Origin: G965229605 sp965229605
Lineage (GTDB): Bacteria; Pseudomonadota; Alphaproteobacteria; CBDDJK01
Direction of reading: 5' to 3'
DNA: 64,000 bases
Assembly (NCBI GenBank): GCA_965229605.1
Contig: OZ245892.1
Location: 682,001-746,000 of the forward strand
In this document: one piece after another, positions 49,559 to 58,653 of the stretch
Position numbering within the stretch: the stretch's first letter is position 1
How the letters are laid out: every line of letters begins with the position of its first letter
The notes under the pieces: model-generated
The model's input: only the letters and a program-made list of their open reading frames with translations
Databases searched by the model: none
What the model was told of the DNA's origin: nothing
Translations under genes and position numbers: made by a program

Positions 49559-51373
49559 ATGCATAATGAAAATGAACTGACTGAATGGTCCAAAAACATG
49601 GCTCTGATCGGGGAGCGAAGCCAGGAAATCGTCGCCCGCTTTATGCATCATCATGCCCGAAGCCTTGGTCGGGAGGAGTCGGGTTCTGCTGCTGCGCCGG
49701 GCTTTACCAACCTCGACCCGCTGAGTATCGGCTCTGCCTTTATGGATTTTAGCCAGGCCATGATGCGCAATCCTGCCGATCTTGTGCAAACGCAGGCCAA
49801 GCTTTGGGGTGATTATATGAATCTCTGGCAGCAAAGCACAAGGCGCCTATGGGGGATGGAGGCTGAACCCGTGATCGCGCCAGAGGCCGATGATCGCCGC
49901 TTTAAGTCGGAGGTCTGGAACGATAATCTCTTTTTTGATTTTATAAAACAGTCCTATCTGCTGTCAGCCCGCAGTCTTCAGGAAACGGTCAATGAGGTGT
50001 CGGGCGTTGATGAGAAGACGGCACGCAAGGTTGATTTTTACACAAGACAATTTGCGGATGCGATGTCGCCGACTAATTTTTGGGCGACCAACCCGGATGT
50101 CTTGCAAGAGACTTTGAAGAGCCGGGGGGAAAATCTGGTCAGTGGCTTGCAGAATCTGCTGGATGATATTGAGCGCGGGGAAGGCCAGCTGCGTATTTCG
50201 ATGACGGATAAATCAGCCTTTAGTCTGGGCGAGAATGTTGCAACCGCCAAAGGCAAAGCTGTCTATCGCAATGATCTGATTGAGCTTTTGCAGTATAGTC
50301 CGACAACCGATCAGGTCTGGAAGCGTCCGCTTTTGTTGATTCCGCCGTGGATTAATAAATTTTATATCCTTGATTTGTCAGAAAAAAACAGCCTAATTCA
50401 ATGGCTGGTGGGTCAAGGCTTTACTGTATTTTGTATATCCTGGGTCAACCCGGATGAAAAACTGGCGCATAAGACCTTTGACGATTACATGCTGGAAGGG
50501 CCGCTGGATGCCATCAAAGCGATTGAAGTGGCAACCGGCGAACGTCAGGTGTCTGTGGTTGGCTATTGCCTTGGCGGGACCTTGCTGGCCTGTCTGGCAA
50601 GTTATTTAACCAGCAAGGGAGAGGCTGATCGTCTGGCCAATATCACCTTTTTCACGGCACTTGTCGATTTTGCCGAGCCCGGCGATCTTGGTGTTTTCAT
50701 TGATGACGAGCAGCTGGAAGTGCTGGATGCGGAACTGTCTAAACGCGGCTATCTGGAAGGCAGCCAGATGGCAACAACCTTCAATATGTTGCGCTCCAAT
50801 GATCTGATCTGGTCGTTTGTGATCAATAATTATTTGATGGGCAAACAGCCGTTTCCCTTTGACTTGCTCTATTGGAATTCGGATTCAACCCGCATGCCCG
50901 CAGCTATGCATTGTTTCTATTTGCGCAAGATGTATCTGGAAAATAAATTGATCGAACCTGGCGGCATTGCGCTGGCAGATACCCCGATTGACCTCACGCA
51001 AGTCGATATCCCGGCCTTTTTGCTGTCCTGCCGCGAAGACCATATTGCGCCATGGAAATCAACCTATGCCGCCGTTAATCAGTATAAAGGCCCGACAAAA
51101 TTTGTCCTGGCAGGCTCCGGGCATATTGCCGGGGTGATCAATCCACCGAATCCGAAAAAGCCTAAATATGGCTATTGGACAAATTCAGCCAATCCGGCTG
51201 ACCCTGATCAATGGCTGGAGGAAGCCACGCAATCTCCCGGAAGCTGGTGGCCTGAATGGGTGCGCTGGCTACAGGCTTTGAATGATGAAAAGGTTCCTGC
51301 GCGTACGCCCGGTGATGGTAAACTACCAGCACTGTGCGATGCACCCGGAGAATACGTCAAAATCAGGGCTTGA
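49559..51373 (+). CDS. phaC: Class I poly(3-hydroxyalkanoate) synthase
   Basis: PhaC polymerises (R)-3-hydroxyacyl-CoA into storage polyester. The lipase-like box VVGYCLGGTLLA carries the nucleophilic Cys (about residue 337), with catalytic Asp in SCREDHIAPW and His in AGSGHIAGVINPP. Also typical are PLLLIPPWINKFYILDL, GFTVFCISWVNPD and FNMLRSNDLIWSFVINNYLMG. I choose ATG 49559 because AGGAG lies six bases before it and it gives 604 residues, the class I norm. The frame is open back to ATG 49358, which would add a 67-residue Lys/Ser/Thr-rich tail with no ribosome site; some synthases do carry such tails. No phaA, phaB or phasin gene is adjacent. Confidence 0.94.
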   Translation: MHNENELTEWSKNMALIGERSQEIVARFMHHHARSLGREESGSAAAPGFTNLDPLSIGSAFMDFSQAMMRNPADLVQTQAKLWGDYMNLWQQSTRRLWGMEAEPVIAPEADDRRFKSEVWNDNLFFDFIKQSYLLSARSLQETVNEVSGVDEKTARKVDFYTRQFADAMSPTNFWATNPDVLQETLKSRGENLVSGLQNLLDDIERGEGQLRISMTDKSAFSLGENVATAKGKAVYRNDLIELLQYSPTTDQVWKRPLLLIPPWINKFYILDLSEKNSLIQWLVGQGFTVFCISWVNPDEKLAHKTFDDYMLEGPLDAIKAIEVATGERQVSVVGYCLGGTLLACLASYLTSKGEADRLANITFFTALVDFAEPGDLGVFIDDEQLEVLDAELSKRGYLEGSQMATTFNMLRSNDLIWSFVINNYLMGKQPFPFDLLYWNSDSTRMPAAMHCFYLRKMYLENKLIEPGGIALADTPIDLTQVDIPAFLLSCREDHIAPWKSTYAAVNQYKGPTKFVLAGSGHIAGVINPPNPKKPKYGYWTNSANPADPDQWLEEATQSPGSWWPEWVRWLQALNDEKVPARTPGDGKLPALCDAPGEYVKIRA

Positions 51374-51387
51374 GGGAGAGCCTTTTA

Positions 51388-52179
51388 TCAGACTTGACGC
51401 TCCACCATCATCTTTTTGATCTCGCCGATAGCGCGGGCCGGATCAAGGCCTTTGGGACAGGTTTTGGTGCAATTCATAATGGTATGACAGCGATAGAGCC
51501 GGAAGGGGTCTTCCAGCATATCCAGCCGTTCGCCTTTATGATCATCGCGGCTATCAGCTAGCCAGCGATAGGCCTGCAGCAACACGGCGGGGCCCAGATA
51601 GCGGTCACTGTTCCACCAATAGCTGGGGCAGGAGGTCGCACAGCTAAAGCACAGGATACATTCGTAGAGTCCGTCGATTTTCTTGCGTTCTTCTGGAGAT
51701 TGCAGGCGTTCTTTATCGGGCGGGGGCGGAGATTCTGATTTCAGCCAGGGCTCGATAGATGAAAGCTGGGCATAGGCGCGGGTGAGGTCAGGCACCAAGT
51801 CCTTGACCACGGGCATATGAGGCAGGGGGTGGATATAGACATCGCCTTCCAGTTGTTCGATAAAGCTGGTGCAGGCCAGCGAGTTCAGGCCACCACGCTT
51901 GTCGCCAATATTCATCGAACAAGACCCGCAGATGCCTTCGCGGCAGGAACGACGAAAGGTAAGGGTTGTATCGATTTCATTTTTGATTTTGATCAGCGCA
52001 TCCAGCACCATCGGCCCGCAGTCATCAAGATCAAGCGTATAGGTATCAAGCCGCGGGTTCGCTCCTGTATCCGGGTCCCAGCGATAGATGATGAATTTTT
52101 TCAGCCGTCCTTTATCGGGGGCGGGCCACTCTTTTCCTTTCACGACTTTGGAATGGGCAGGGAGTGTAAATTCAGCCAT
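51388..52179 (-). CDS. sdhB: Succinate dehydrogenase iron-sulfur subunit
   Basis: SdhB passes electrons from the SdhA flavin to ubiquinone through three Fe-S clusters. All ligands are visible: the 2Fe-2S set in CREGICGSCSMNIG and LACTSF, then CILCFSCATSCP and CHTIMNCTKTCPKGLDP for the 4Fe-4S and 3Fe-4S clusters. Length, 263, is normal. The gene stands alone: no sdhC, sdhD or sdhA precedes it, which is unusual because it normally ends the sdhCDAB operon. It is convergent with phaC and divergent from the DUF484 gene. Confidence 0.96.
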   Translation of the reverse strand: MAEFTLPAHSKVVKGKEWPAPDKGRLKKFIIYRWDPDTGANPRLDTYTLDLDDCGPMVLDALIKIKNEIDTTLTFRRSCREGICGSCSMNIGDKRGGLNSLACTSFIEQLEGDVYIHPLPHMPVVKDLVPDLTRAYAQLSSIEPWLKSESPPPPDKERLQSPEERKKIDGLYECILCFSCATSCPSYWWNSDRYLGPAVLLQAYRWLADSRDDHKGERLDMLEDPFRLYRCHTIMNCTKTCPKGLDPARAIGEIKKMMVERQV

Positions 52180-52235
52180 AGGTGTTTCCTTCGGTGTTAT
52201 CTGGTTTACAACCGATTATGCTTAATTTTGGTATA

Positions 52236-52362
52236 ATTGATTAGGCAGATTTAATCAATCTAAACAAGCGGACTCAATAAACGGCTTATATACTGATAAA
52301 GGCGGATTTTAACTTGCCCCATATCACAGATCATATAGAATCAAAGAAAATGTGATATGATC
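52236..52362. promoter_or_regulatory. Inverted repeats in the sdhB/DUF484 divergent region
   Basis: Two symmetric elements lie in this AT-rich 196-nt gap. ATTGATTA (52236-52243) pairs with TAATCAAT (52252-52259). Nearer to the DUF484 start, ATATCACA (52321-52328) pairs with TGTGATAT (52351-52358), and the adjoining GATCATAT (52329-52336) with ATATGATC (52355-52362). They are operator candidates for control of sdhB or its divergent neighbour. No clear core promoter stands out. Confidence 0.4.
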
Positions 52363-52375
52363 AAGATGACAAAAA

Positions 52376-53092
52376 ATGAACGACCAATCCAGACAAGCAG
52401 CCCCGATTGCCGAGCTCCACGAGCGCGATGTTGAATCTTATCTGCGCACCCATCCTGATTTTTTGTTCAGACATCCGCATTTATTGATGAATGCGCTGGC
52501 ACCGGCCCGCGATTTTGGCGATACGCGGGTTGTAGATTTTCAACCGGCCCTGATCAAGGCCTTGCGTCAGCAACTCAGCCAGACTGGTGATCTGGCGACA
52601 GAAATCGTTGAAGCCGGGCGCGAAACCAGTCGTCAGCAAGCGCGGATTCATCAGGCTGTCTTGCGTTTGATTGAAGCCAGAGATATGAGCGAATTTCATC
52701 CCCTCATCGCCGCCGACCTGCCTCTGCTGCTTGAGTTGGAAGCGATTGTTATTCTGTCAGCTGAAGACCGTCTGGATAACCGGGCCAGTGCCATTCTTCG
52801 CCCGACAATCTTTCGTCCGGGGCAAGCGGCTTTGATTCGCCAGCTTTTCCCGACCACCCGTCCTGTTGAACTGCAACAGGATATCACAGGTGATCCGGCG
52901 ATTTATGGCAAGGAACAGGCCTGTCTGGTGGCCTCCCAGGCATTGGTTCATTTGCAGCATAGTGATCTTTCAATGGTCGTGGCTTTTGCCAGCCGCGATC
53001 CCAAAAGATTCCATCCCGATCTGGCAACCGACCTTATGGTGTTTTTGGCCCGCGTGCTGGTTGCTCTGATACAAAAACATGCGGGCGGATGA
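52376..53092 (+). CDS. DUF484 family protein
   Basis: A 238-residue cytosolic protein of the DUF484 family (GAF-like fold). The N-terminal VESYLRTHPDFLFRHPHLLMN is the family hallmark. It continues with a helical QARIHQAVLRLIEARDMSEFHPLIAADLPLLLELE segment and the C-terminal SDLSMVVAFASRDPKRFHPDLATDLMVFLARVL. DUF484 genes usually sit immediately before xerC; here the next gene is an acetyltransferase, with overlapping ATGA. Its function is not established. Confidence 0.85.
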   Translation: MNDQSRQAAPIAELHERDVESYLRTHPDFLFRHPHLLMNALAPARDFGDTRVVDFQPALIKALRQQLSQTGDLATEIVEAGRETSRQQARIHQAVLRLIEARDMSEFHPLIAADLPLLLELEAIVILSAEDRLDNRASAILRPTIFRPGQAALIRQLFPTTRPVELQQDITGDPAIYGKEQACLVASQALVHLQHSDLSMVVAFASRDPKRFHPDLATDLMVFLARVLVALIQKHAGG

Positions 53093-53559
53093 TTATTTCT
53101 TTACCCGGCTTGAGTGCCAGCGCAGCAGGAGAGCTGGTTCATCTTCTTGGTCTTTGCTTCCCGCATGAGCGCAAGCCCTGGTCAGCAGATCAATGGCAAG
53201 ATTTTTGTGCCCGACCTGAATCTGTTGGATTTGCGGCAACCGGCAGCGATGATCCATCTTCGTCTTTGGAGGCGATTCTGATTGCGCAGGTTCTTGATCA
53301 GGAAGCCGAAATTATCACATTGGCCGTGCATCCTGAAAAACGACGCCAGGGGCTGGCCCGTCAACTGATCGAAGAACTGACCAAAACTATTGCTAATAAT
53401 TTGATAAAAAGAGTTCTTCTGGAAGTGGCTGAAAGCAGCCTTCCTGCAAGAAATCTCTATGAATCCATGGGGTTTCAGGTTTTTCATCGGCGCACAGACT
53501 ATTATAAGGGACGCTCCGGCAACGCAGATGCGCTTTTAATGGAAAAACGGATGATCTGA
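53089..53559 (+). CDS. GNAT acetyltransferase, RimI-like
   Basis: A 156-residue N-acetyltransferase. The acetyl-CoA motif A is ITLAVHPEKRRQGLARQLIEEL, followed by VLLEVAESSLPARNLYESMGFQVFHRR, the typical RimI ending with the YxxxGF turn, and DYYKG. Such enzymes acetylate ribosomal protein S18 or other N-termini; the substrate here is inferred. Overlaps are ATGA with DUF484 and a one-base TGATG overlap with the XdhC-family gene, so the three are one operon. Confidence 0.85.
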   Translation: MIISLPGLSASAAGELVHLLGLCFPHERKPWSADQWQDFCARPESVGFAATGSDDPSSSLEAILIAQVLDQEAEIITLAVHPEKRRQGLARQLIEELTKTIANNLIKRVLLEVAESSLPARNLYESMGFQVFHRRTDYYKGRSGNADALLMEKRMI

Positions 53560-54578
53560 TGGATAAACATGCTTCCTCTTTATTATCGTCCGGGTCGGCG
53601 TCAGGGCCGCTATTATTGTCAAAAACAGTCGCCCCTTTGGCCTGGATTGACCTTGCGCAGGAAATAATCGCCCAGGGCAAAAATTCGGTGCTGGCTCTGA
53701 TCACCGATCATGCTGGCTCAACCCCGCGCGAACGTGGTTGCTGGATGCTGGTTGATCAAGAAAAAATCTATGGGACATTAGGCGGCGGCACACTTGAATA
53801 TTCAGCCGTTCAGGCGGCGCGCGCGATGCTGACCGGACATTCCGACTGGAAGCGCTCCCACCATGAATATCTGCTGGGCCCTGACCTTGGTCAATGTTGC
53901 GGCGGCGGGGTTAAATTCCTGCTTGAGCCGCTTGATCAGACATCAAAATGGCTTTTGTCGGTGAATGCCTCTGATTTTGAGCAAACAGGTGGGGCATATC
54001 TGCATATTAACCTTGAAAACCCGCAGGAAGCCCCGGTGATCGGATTAAATGCTGATCTTTCACACAAAAATGACCCAGGCTATTTTATTCAGCCCCTTTC
54101 TGATCACCGGCCTGCTCTTTATGTTTTCGGGGCCGGGCATGTCGGGCAGGCCATTGCCGTGACCGCCAGTGCCTTGCCGATTCGTCTGACTCTGGTTGAT
54201 TCACGCTCTGATATTATGACTCATTTTGCCGCGCCGGATAATTGTACCCTTCTATGCGAAGACCCGCTTTCAAGAGTCCAGCAAATAGAAAACGGGGCAG
54301 GGGCCCTCATCATGACTCATGACCATGACCTCGACTATCAGCTGGGCATGGAACTTTTTAATCATCCCAGTTTATGTTTTCGCGGGATTATTGGCTCTAA
54401 AAGCAAGACCGCCCGCTTTATGAAACGCTACCGCCAGACAGGAATTGCTGACTCATTATTAGATACGCTCAAGATGCCTCTGGCCCAAGCCGCCCCGCCG
54501 GGTAAAGAACCAGGCGTGATTGCTCTTGGGGTCTTGCACGAATTTCTTTATCATGCCCCGCAAATTGACACTGCTTGA
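53559..54578 (+). CDS. XdhC family protein (molybdoenzyme maturation factor)
   Basis: A 339-residue XdhC-family protein that would insert or sulfurate the molybdenum cofactor of a xanthine dehydrogenase-type enzyme. The N-terminal XdhC_CoxI motif is HAGSTPRERGCWMLV followed by GTLGGGTLEYSAVQAARAML, with LGQCCGGGVKFLLEPL. A C-terminal Rossmann domain has LYVFGAGHVGQAIA, then GALIMTHDHDLDYQL and GIIGSKSKTARFMKRY. No xdhA/xdhB or cox gene is nearby, so the client enzyme is unknown. Confidence 0.88.
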   Translation: MDKHASSLLSSGSASGPLLLSKTVAPLAWIDLAQEIIAQGKNSVLALITDHAGSTPRERGCWMLVDQEKIYGTLGGGTLEYSAVQAARAMLTGHSDWKRSHHEYLLGPDLGQCCGGGVKFLLEPLDQTSKWLLSVNASDFEQTGGAYLHINLENPQEAPVIGLNADLSHKNDPGYFIQPLSDHRPALYVFGAGHVGQAIAVTASALPIRLTLVDSRSDIMTHFAAPDNCTLLCEDPLSRVQQIENGAGALIMTHDHDLDYQLGMELFNHPSLCFRGIIGSKSKTARFMKRYRQTGIADSLLDTLKMPLAQAAPPGKEPGVIALGVLHEFLYHAPQIDTA

Positions 54579-54635
54579 ACTTATGCAGGCAAATCCCTAT
54601 AGGATAAACGACTATGATTTATTTAAGGAAAAATC

Positions 54636-55103
54636 ATGACTGATCTGCCCCCTATCAAAAATCCGGTTGATCTCGATGTCAACCGTATTCAGGAAATTAT
54701 CCCGCATCGCTATCCTTTGCTGATGCTGGACCGGCTTGTGTCTCTTACGCCGAACGAAGAAGCTGTCGGGCTGAAAATGGTCTCTATTGGAGAGCCGCAT
54801 TTCCAAGGCCATTTTCCTGGCGCACCGATAATGCCCGGCGTCCTGATTGTTGAAAGCATGGCTCAGACCGCAGCTGTGCTTGTTGCCGAAAGTCTGGGGA
54901 CCGAGGCTTTGAACAGGCTGGTTTATTTTATGTCGATTGACGAAGCCAAATTTCGCAGGCCGGTTGTTCCCGGCGATGCTCTTTATCTGCATGTGGTCAA
55001 ACAGCAGCAGCGTGGCGCGGTCTGGAAGTTTGATGGCACCGGCTATGTGGACGGCAAAAAGGCAGCAGAAGCCGTTTTCACCGCCATGATCCGTGATCGC
55101 TAA
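54636..55103 (+). CDS. fabZ: 3-hydroxyacyl-[acyl-carrier-protein] dehydratase FabZ
   Basis: FabZ dehydrates 3-hydroxyacyl-ACP in fatty acid elongation. Catalytic His59 in FQGHFPGAPIMPGVLI and Glu73 in VESMAQTAAVL are in place, after IQEIIPHRYPLLMLDRLVSL. Length is normal (155). ATG 54636 follows TTTAAGGAAAAATC. The next gene, lpxA, is 3 nt away; the usual lpxD upstream is absent and XdhC stands there instead. Confidence 0.97.
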   Translation: MTDLPPIKNPVDLDVNRIQEIIPHRYPLLMLDRLVSLTPNEEAVGLKMVSIGEPHFQGHFPGAPIMPGVLIVESMAQTAAVLVAESLGTEALNRLVYFMSIDEAKFRRPVVPGDALYLHVVKQQQRGAVWKFDGTGYVDGKKAAEAVFTAMIRDR

Positions 55104-55106
55104 GCC

Positions 55107-55910
55107 ATGACAACCATTCACCCGACAGCGGTTATTCATGACGGGGCCGTGATTGGCCCGGATTGCAAAATTGGCCCTTATTGCATTATTGGCCCGCAGG
55201 TGCAGCTTGGCGCAGGCGTTCATTTACACAGCCATGTGGTGATTGATGGCATTACAGAAATCGGCGAATCGACAGAAGTTTATCCGTTTACTGCTCTCGG
55301 TTCGGCCCCGCAGGACTTAAAATATAAAGGTGAAAAATCACGCCTGATCATCGGGTCACATAACCGTATTCGGGAACATGTAACGATGAACCCCGGCACC
55401 GAAGGCGGGGGGATGGAAACCCGGGTTGGCAATCACGGGCTTTTTATGGTTGGCGTTCATATTGCCCATGATTGTATCATCGGTGATTATGTTGTGATGG
55501 CCAATAATGCCACCCTTGCCGGGCATGTCACGGTTGGTGATCATGCTATTATTGGCGGGTTAGCAGCCGCCCATCAGTTTGTCCGCATCGGGGCCTATTC
55601 CATGATTGGCGGGATGTCCGGGGTTGAAGCCGATGTGATTCCCTATGGCTTGGTGGTCGGAGACCGGGCCCATTTATCCGGCCTTAATTTGATTGGTTTA
55701 AAACGCCACGGGATAAAACGCTCAGTCATTAGCCAGTTGCGCAAAGCCTGTGACCAGATTTTTGATGATCCCGATCAGTCTGGCGAGCAGCAACATGAAC
55801 GGGTGCAAAAATTGCGACATAGTGAGACCGAGCAAGCAGTTATTGACCTGCTTGATTTTATTGACGGGGCCGAGCATCGGCGCGGGCTGGTTCAGCCCCG
55901 CCGCACATAA
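55107..55910 (+). CDS. lpxA: UDP-N-acetylglucosamine acyltransferase LpxA
   Basis: LpxA starts lipid A synthesis by O-acylating UDP-GlcNAc. A left-handed hexapeptide beta-helix fills residues 1-185 (HPTAVIHDGAVIGPDCKIGPYCIIG and onwards). The catalytic His is 121 in GVHIAHDCIIGDYV, and VGDRAHLSGLNLIGLKR leads to the helical C-terminal domain. Length 267 is normal. It sits directly after fabZ and 15 nt before lpxI. Confidence 0.97.
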   Translation: MTTIHPTAVIHDGAVIGPDCKIGPYCIIGPQVQLGAGVHLHSHVVIDGITEIGESTEVYPFTALGSAPQDLKYKGEKSRLIIGSHNRIREHVTMNPGTEGGGMETRVGNHGLFMVGVHIAHDCIIGDYVVMANNATLAGHVTVGDHAIIGGLAAAHQFVRIGAYSMIGGMSGVEADVIPYGLVVGDRAHLSGLNLIGLKRHGIKRSVISQLRKACDQIFDDPDQSGEQQHERVQKLRHSETEQAVIDLLDFIDGAEHRRGLVQPRRT

Positions 55911-55925
55911 CCCTGGCAATAGATA

Positions 55926-56798
55926 TTGGCGTCTAGCATAAAACGACCCGATTTCCTGAAAACAGGAACCGGCCGCCTGGCGATTCTGGCAGGGGGTGGC
56001 CCGCTTCCATTCTATTTGCGTGATCACCTGTCCGGGAGCAGATCTTCCAGTCTGGTTTTCGGCTTTAAGGACTATGCTGACCCTGCGCTAGAGCCTGATT
56101 TTTGGGTCGATCTGGCCAAACCATCTGCTTTATTGCAGCTGCTGCGTGATCAGGATATTGATCAACTGGTGCTGGTCGGGCCGGTTCAACGCCCGCCGAT
56201 GTCGGCTTTGCTGCGTGATCCTTTGTCTTTAAAAATTCTGGGGGCTGGTCTGCGTGCTTTGCAAGGCGGCGATGGTCGGCTCTTACGGGCGGTGGCTGAT
56301 TTCCTTGAAAGGGAGGGTTTTGCCCTGTTACCTGTTCAGGATTTTTTACCTGATTTAATGGTTAAGGCTGGTAATCAAGGCATCATTCAGCCAACAGCCG
56401 ATGATCAACGGGATATTGAATTTGGCCGTCAGGCTTTGGCGGTTTTATCCGGTCTCGATGTCGGCCAGGCCATCGCGGTTGAGCGCGGGCGGATTCTGGC
56501 GATTGAAGGGCCGGAAGGCACCGATGCGATGATCGAGCGAGCGGGCGAGCTGGCCAGCAGAGATAATACGCATCATGAAGGCGGTGGCCCGGTTTTGATC
56601 AAGGCCCCGAAGCTGGGTCAGGATGAGCGCGTGGATTTGCCAACGGTTGGCATTGAGACGGGTCATTCATTGATCAAGGCCGGTTTTCGCGGGATAGCCC
56701 TTCCGGCGGGTCACTGTCTGGTTTCGCAGGCAGACAGGCTGGTGCCTTTACTGGATGAGGCACGTCTTTTCTTCACGGCCTTCAAGAGTAACGAATAG
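55926..56798 (+). CDS. lpxI: UDP-2,3-diacylglucosamine pyrophosphatase LpxI
   Basis: LpxI (DUF1009) hydrolyses UDP-2,3-diacylglucosamine to lipid X and is the alphaproteobacterial replacement of LpxH. Typical stretches are GRLAILAGGGPLPFYLRDHL, DIDQLVLVGPVQRPPMSAL, RAVADFLEREGFALLPVQDFL, AIAVERGRILAIEGPEGTDAMI and the end GHSLIKAGFRGIALPAGHCLV. An in-frame stop at 55920 leaves TTG 55926 as the first possible start, giving 290 residues; no Shine-Dalgarno is seen, so coupling to lpxA is likely. lpxB, often next, is not here. Confidence 0.92.
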   Translation: MASSIKRPDFLKTGTGRLAILAGGGPLPFYLRDHLSGSRSSSLVFGFKDYADPALEPDFWVDLAKPSALLQLLRDQDIDQLVLVGPVQRPPMSALLRDPLSLKILGAGLRALQGGDGRLLRAVADFLEREGFALLPVQDFLPDLMVKAGNQGIIQPTADDQRDIEFGRQALAVLSGLDVGQAIAVERGRILAIEGPEGTDAMIERAGELASRDNTHHEGGGPVLIKAPKLGQDERVDLPTVGIETGHSLIKAGFRGIALPAGHCLVSQADRLVPLLDEARLFFTAFKSNE

Positions 56799-56800
56799 TT

Positions 56801-57694
56801 TCAAGAGGGCTGATTTTGCCCTTTTAGCCGCCAGAGCGTATGTATGGTCATCACGCCGATCACAATTCCGCCACCGACAAATCCGTAAATGCCGGGGGAT
56901 TCGCCAATCGCCAGCCACACCCAATAGGGTCCAAGCACGGTTTCGATCAGCATAAACAGGCCGACTTCTGGTGAGGGTAGATAGCGCGGGGCGATGGCCA
57001 GCAGCCCAAAGCTGACGGGCAGCACCAGCACACAGAGCAACAGCAGCGGCGGAATCTGTTCCATACTGACGGCAAGCGGCTGTGAAAGAGGCAGGACCCA
57101 TACGGCGGAAAAGGCGGCCCCGACCATGGTAAAGGGGACCATGCTATGGGCGCGGGCTTTGCGGGCAATCGTCATATTGAGGCCCAATGTGACCGCAGAG
57201 GCCAGTGCCATCAATTCGCCCAGTCCGGCGCCCTGGCGGTCTATGCCATCGACAAAGACGATGAGGATTCCGGCCATGGCGATAAGGATAGCGATAAATG
57301 TGCCCAGTCGCAGCCGTTCCTTGAGGATAAAGAGCGAGAAAAGAGCCCCCCAGAGTGGAATTGTTGCGACAATAATCAGGACATTGGCGACGGTGGTCAG
57401 CGACAGGGCGAACACGAACTGGATAGAGGAAAGCCCGTATAATACGGAGACCAGCCAGCCCATCCAGCCTGCTGCTTTCATATTTTGCCAAAGCGGGATG
57501 GGGCGGTGGCGGATTAAAAGGAAGCTCAACAGGGCTACACAAACCAGCACGCCGCGCCAAAAGGACAGCGTCCAGGGGTCCAGAGCAATCAGCCGGACAA
57601 GCAATGAGTCCGGGGTCAGGATCAGCACCCCGGCGCAGGTGATCAAAAGCCCGTGACGGCGGCGGGTCTGATCATCAAGATCAAGCGGATTCAT
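56801..57694 (-). CDS. DMT-family (EamA) transporter
   Basis: A 297-residue inner-membrane protein with ten predicted hydrophobic segments in two EamA repeats. The first repeat ends with VANVLIIVATIPLWGALFSLFILKERLRLGT and the second with EVGLFMLIETVLGPYWVWLAIGESPGIYGFVGGGIVIG, each showing the EamA-type E-x-GI/L pattern. Members export amino acids or other metabolites; the substrate is unknown. The start ATG at 57694 is followed by a short cytosolic N-terminus NPLDLDDQTRRRHG. It is last in the leftward soxA run and convergent with lpxI. Confidence 0.88.
   Translation of the reverse strand: MNPLDLDDQTRRRHGLLITCAGVLILTPDSLLVRLIALDPWTLSFWRGVLVCVALLSFLLIRHRPIPLWQNMKAAGWMGWLVSVLYGLSSIQFVFALSLTTVANVLIIVATIPLWGALFSLFILKERLRLGTFIAILIAMAGILIVFVDGIDRQGAGLGELMALASAVTLGLNMTIARKARAHSMVPFTMVGAAFSAVWVLPLSQPLAVSMEQIPPLLLLCVLVLPVSFGLLAIAPRYLPSPEVGLFMLIETVLGPYWVWLAIGESPGIYGFVGGGIVIGVMTIHTLWRLKGQNQPS
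56803..56825 (+). terminator. Candidate rho-independent terminator of fabZ-lpxA-lpxI
   Basis: AAGAGGGC (56803-56810), a 7-base loop, and GCCCTTTT (56818-56825) form a stem with a core AGGGC/GCCCT and T-rich continuation, just after the lpxI stop. It overlaps the last codons of the convergent transporter gene. The T-run is short, so this is moderate evidence. Confidence 0.45.
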
Positions 57695-57713
57695 CTTATA
57701 ACCTGTGAGGCGT

Positions 57714-58643
57714 TTATTCAGGCTTTTTACGCGCCTGATTCTCTTTCCATTTGAAGAAAGCCGAAGACGATGGCCGCCCTCCCTGGTTGATCAGACGGTT
57801 GATTCCTCTGGCGTGGTTACCGGCTTCGAGTGGGGAAAAATGCCCGTTTTCAATGATCTCTTTGCCAGCTGCCAATATGGCGGCATGGGTGACTTTTGCC
57901 AAAGCAGACCCCAGTGAAATCCGCGCAACATTGGCTTTGGCAAAGTCATTGACCGAATAATTGACATAGGGCCCGGCCGCCAGTGCATTGACCGGCTTTC
58001 GAATTTCAGTGCAAATACGTTCGATATCTTCAAATTTCTTGGGCAAAGGCGCATAGAGGCAATCGGCCCCGGCCTCTTCAAAGGCTTTCAAGCGGCGCAA
58101 GGCTTCTTCAATATCATAGGTGCCATTCATTATGCCATCGGCGCGGGCGACCAGAACAAAATCTCGCCCAAGATTTCTTGCCGCAGCCACCGCTGCACGA
58201 ATACGTTCAACCGCCAGTTCCATTTCATAGGGGGCAACGCCGGGCAGATTGGTGTCTTCAATGGAAATCCCGGCCAGACCGACTTCTCCCGCCAGTTTAA
58301 CGGTTTCAGCCATTTCTTCAGGGTTATGACCATAGCCGTTTTCACAATCGCCGGACACCGGAAGTTGTGTGGCCTCGACAATCGATTCGGCATGTTCCAT
58401 GAACTGGTCACGGGTGATATAGCCCATGTCTTTGGTGCCCAGCGTAAAGGCATGACCGGCCGAGGTTGTGCCAAGGGCCTTTGCCCCCAGCCCGGCCATC
58501 AACATGGCACTGCCCTTGTCCCAGACATTGACCAGAACAAACGGATTGCCGGGCCTATGCAATTCCCGAAAGTCTGCGCCCGGATCAAATGTTTTGGCGA
58601 TATTCGGTCCAGAAATATCAGAGTTGGCAGGCTGGTTTGTCAT
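57714..58643 (-). CDS. Isocitrate lyase/PEP mutase superfamily protein
   Basis: A 309-residue TIM-barrel enzyme of the PEP mutase/isocitrate lyase superfamily. NPFVLVNVWDKGSAMLMAGLGAKALGTTSAGHAF, PVSGDCENGYG, AGISIEDTNLPG, FVLVARADG and ADCLYAPLPK are typical of the PEPM/oxaloacetate decarboxylase branch. The isocitrate lyase KKCGH signature is absent. It could be an oxaloacetate decarboxylase, a carboxyphosphoenolpyruvate mutase or a 2-methylisocitrate lyase-like lyase; sequence alone does not decide. It lies 10 nt after the EIIA gene. Confidence 0.85.
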   Translation of the reverse strand: MTNQPANSDISGPNIAKTFDPGADFRELHRPGNPFVLVNVWDKGSAMLMAGLGAKALGTTSAGHAFTLGTKDMGYITRDQFMEHAESIVEATQLPVSGDCENGYGHNPEEMAETVKLAGEVGLAGISIEDTNLPGVAPYEMELAVERIRAAVAAARNLGRDFVLVARADGIMNGTYDIEEALRRLKAFEEAGADCLYAPLPKKFEDIERICTEIRKPVNALAAGPYVNYSVNDFAKANVARISLGSALAKVTHAAILAAGKEIIENGHFSPLEAGNHARGINRLINQGGRPSSSAFFKWKENQARKKPE

Positions 58644-58653
58644 CGTTTGTCCT

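Noticed and set aside
56994..57656. 220-codon plus frame opposite the DMT transporter
   Set aside because: Low-complexity Ser/Arg/Pro translation; the minus strand has ten hydrophobic segments and EamA motifs.
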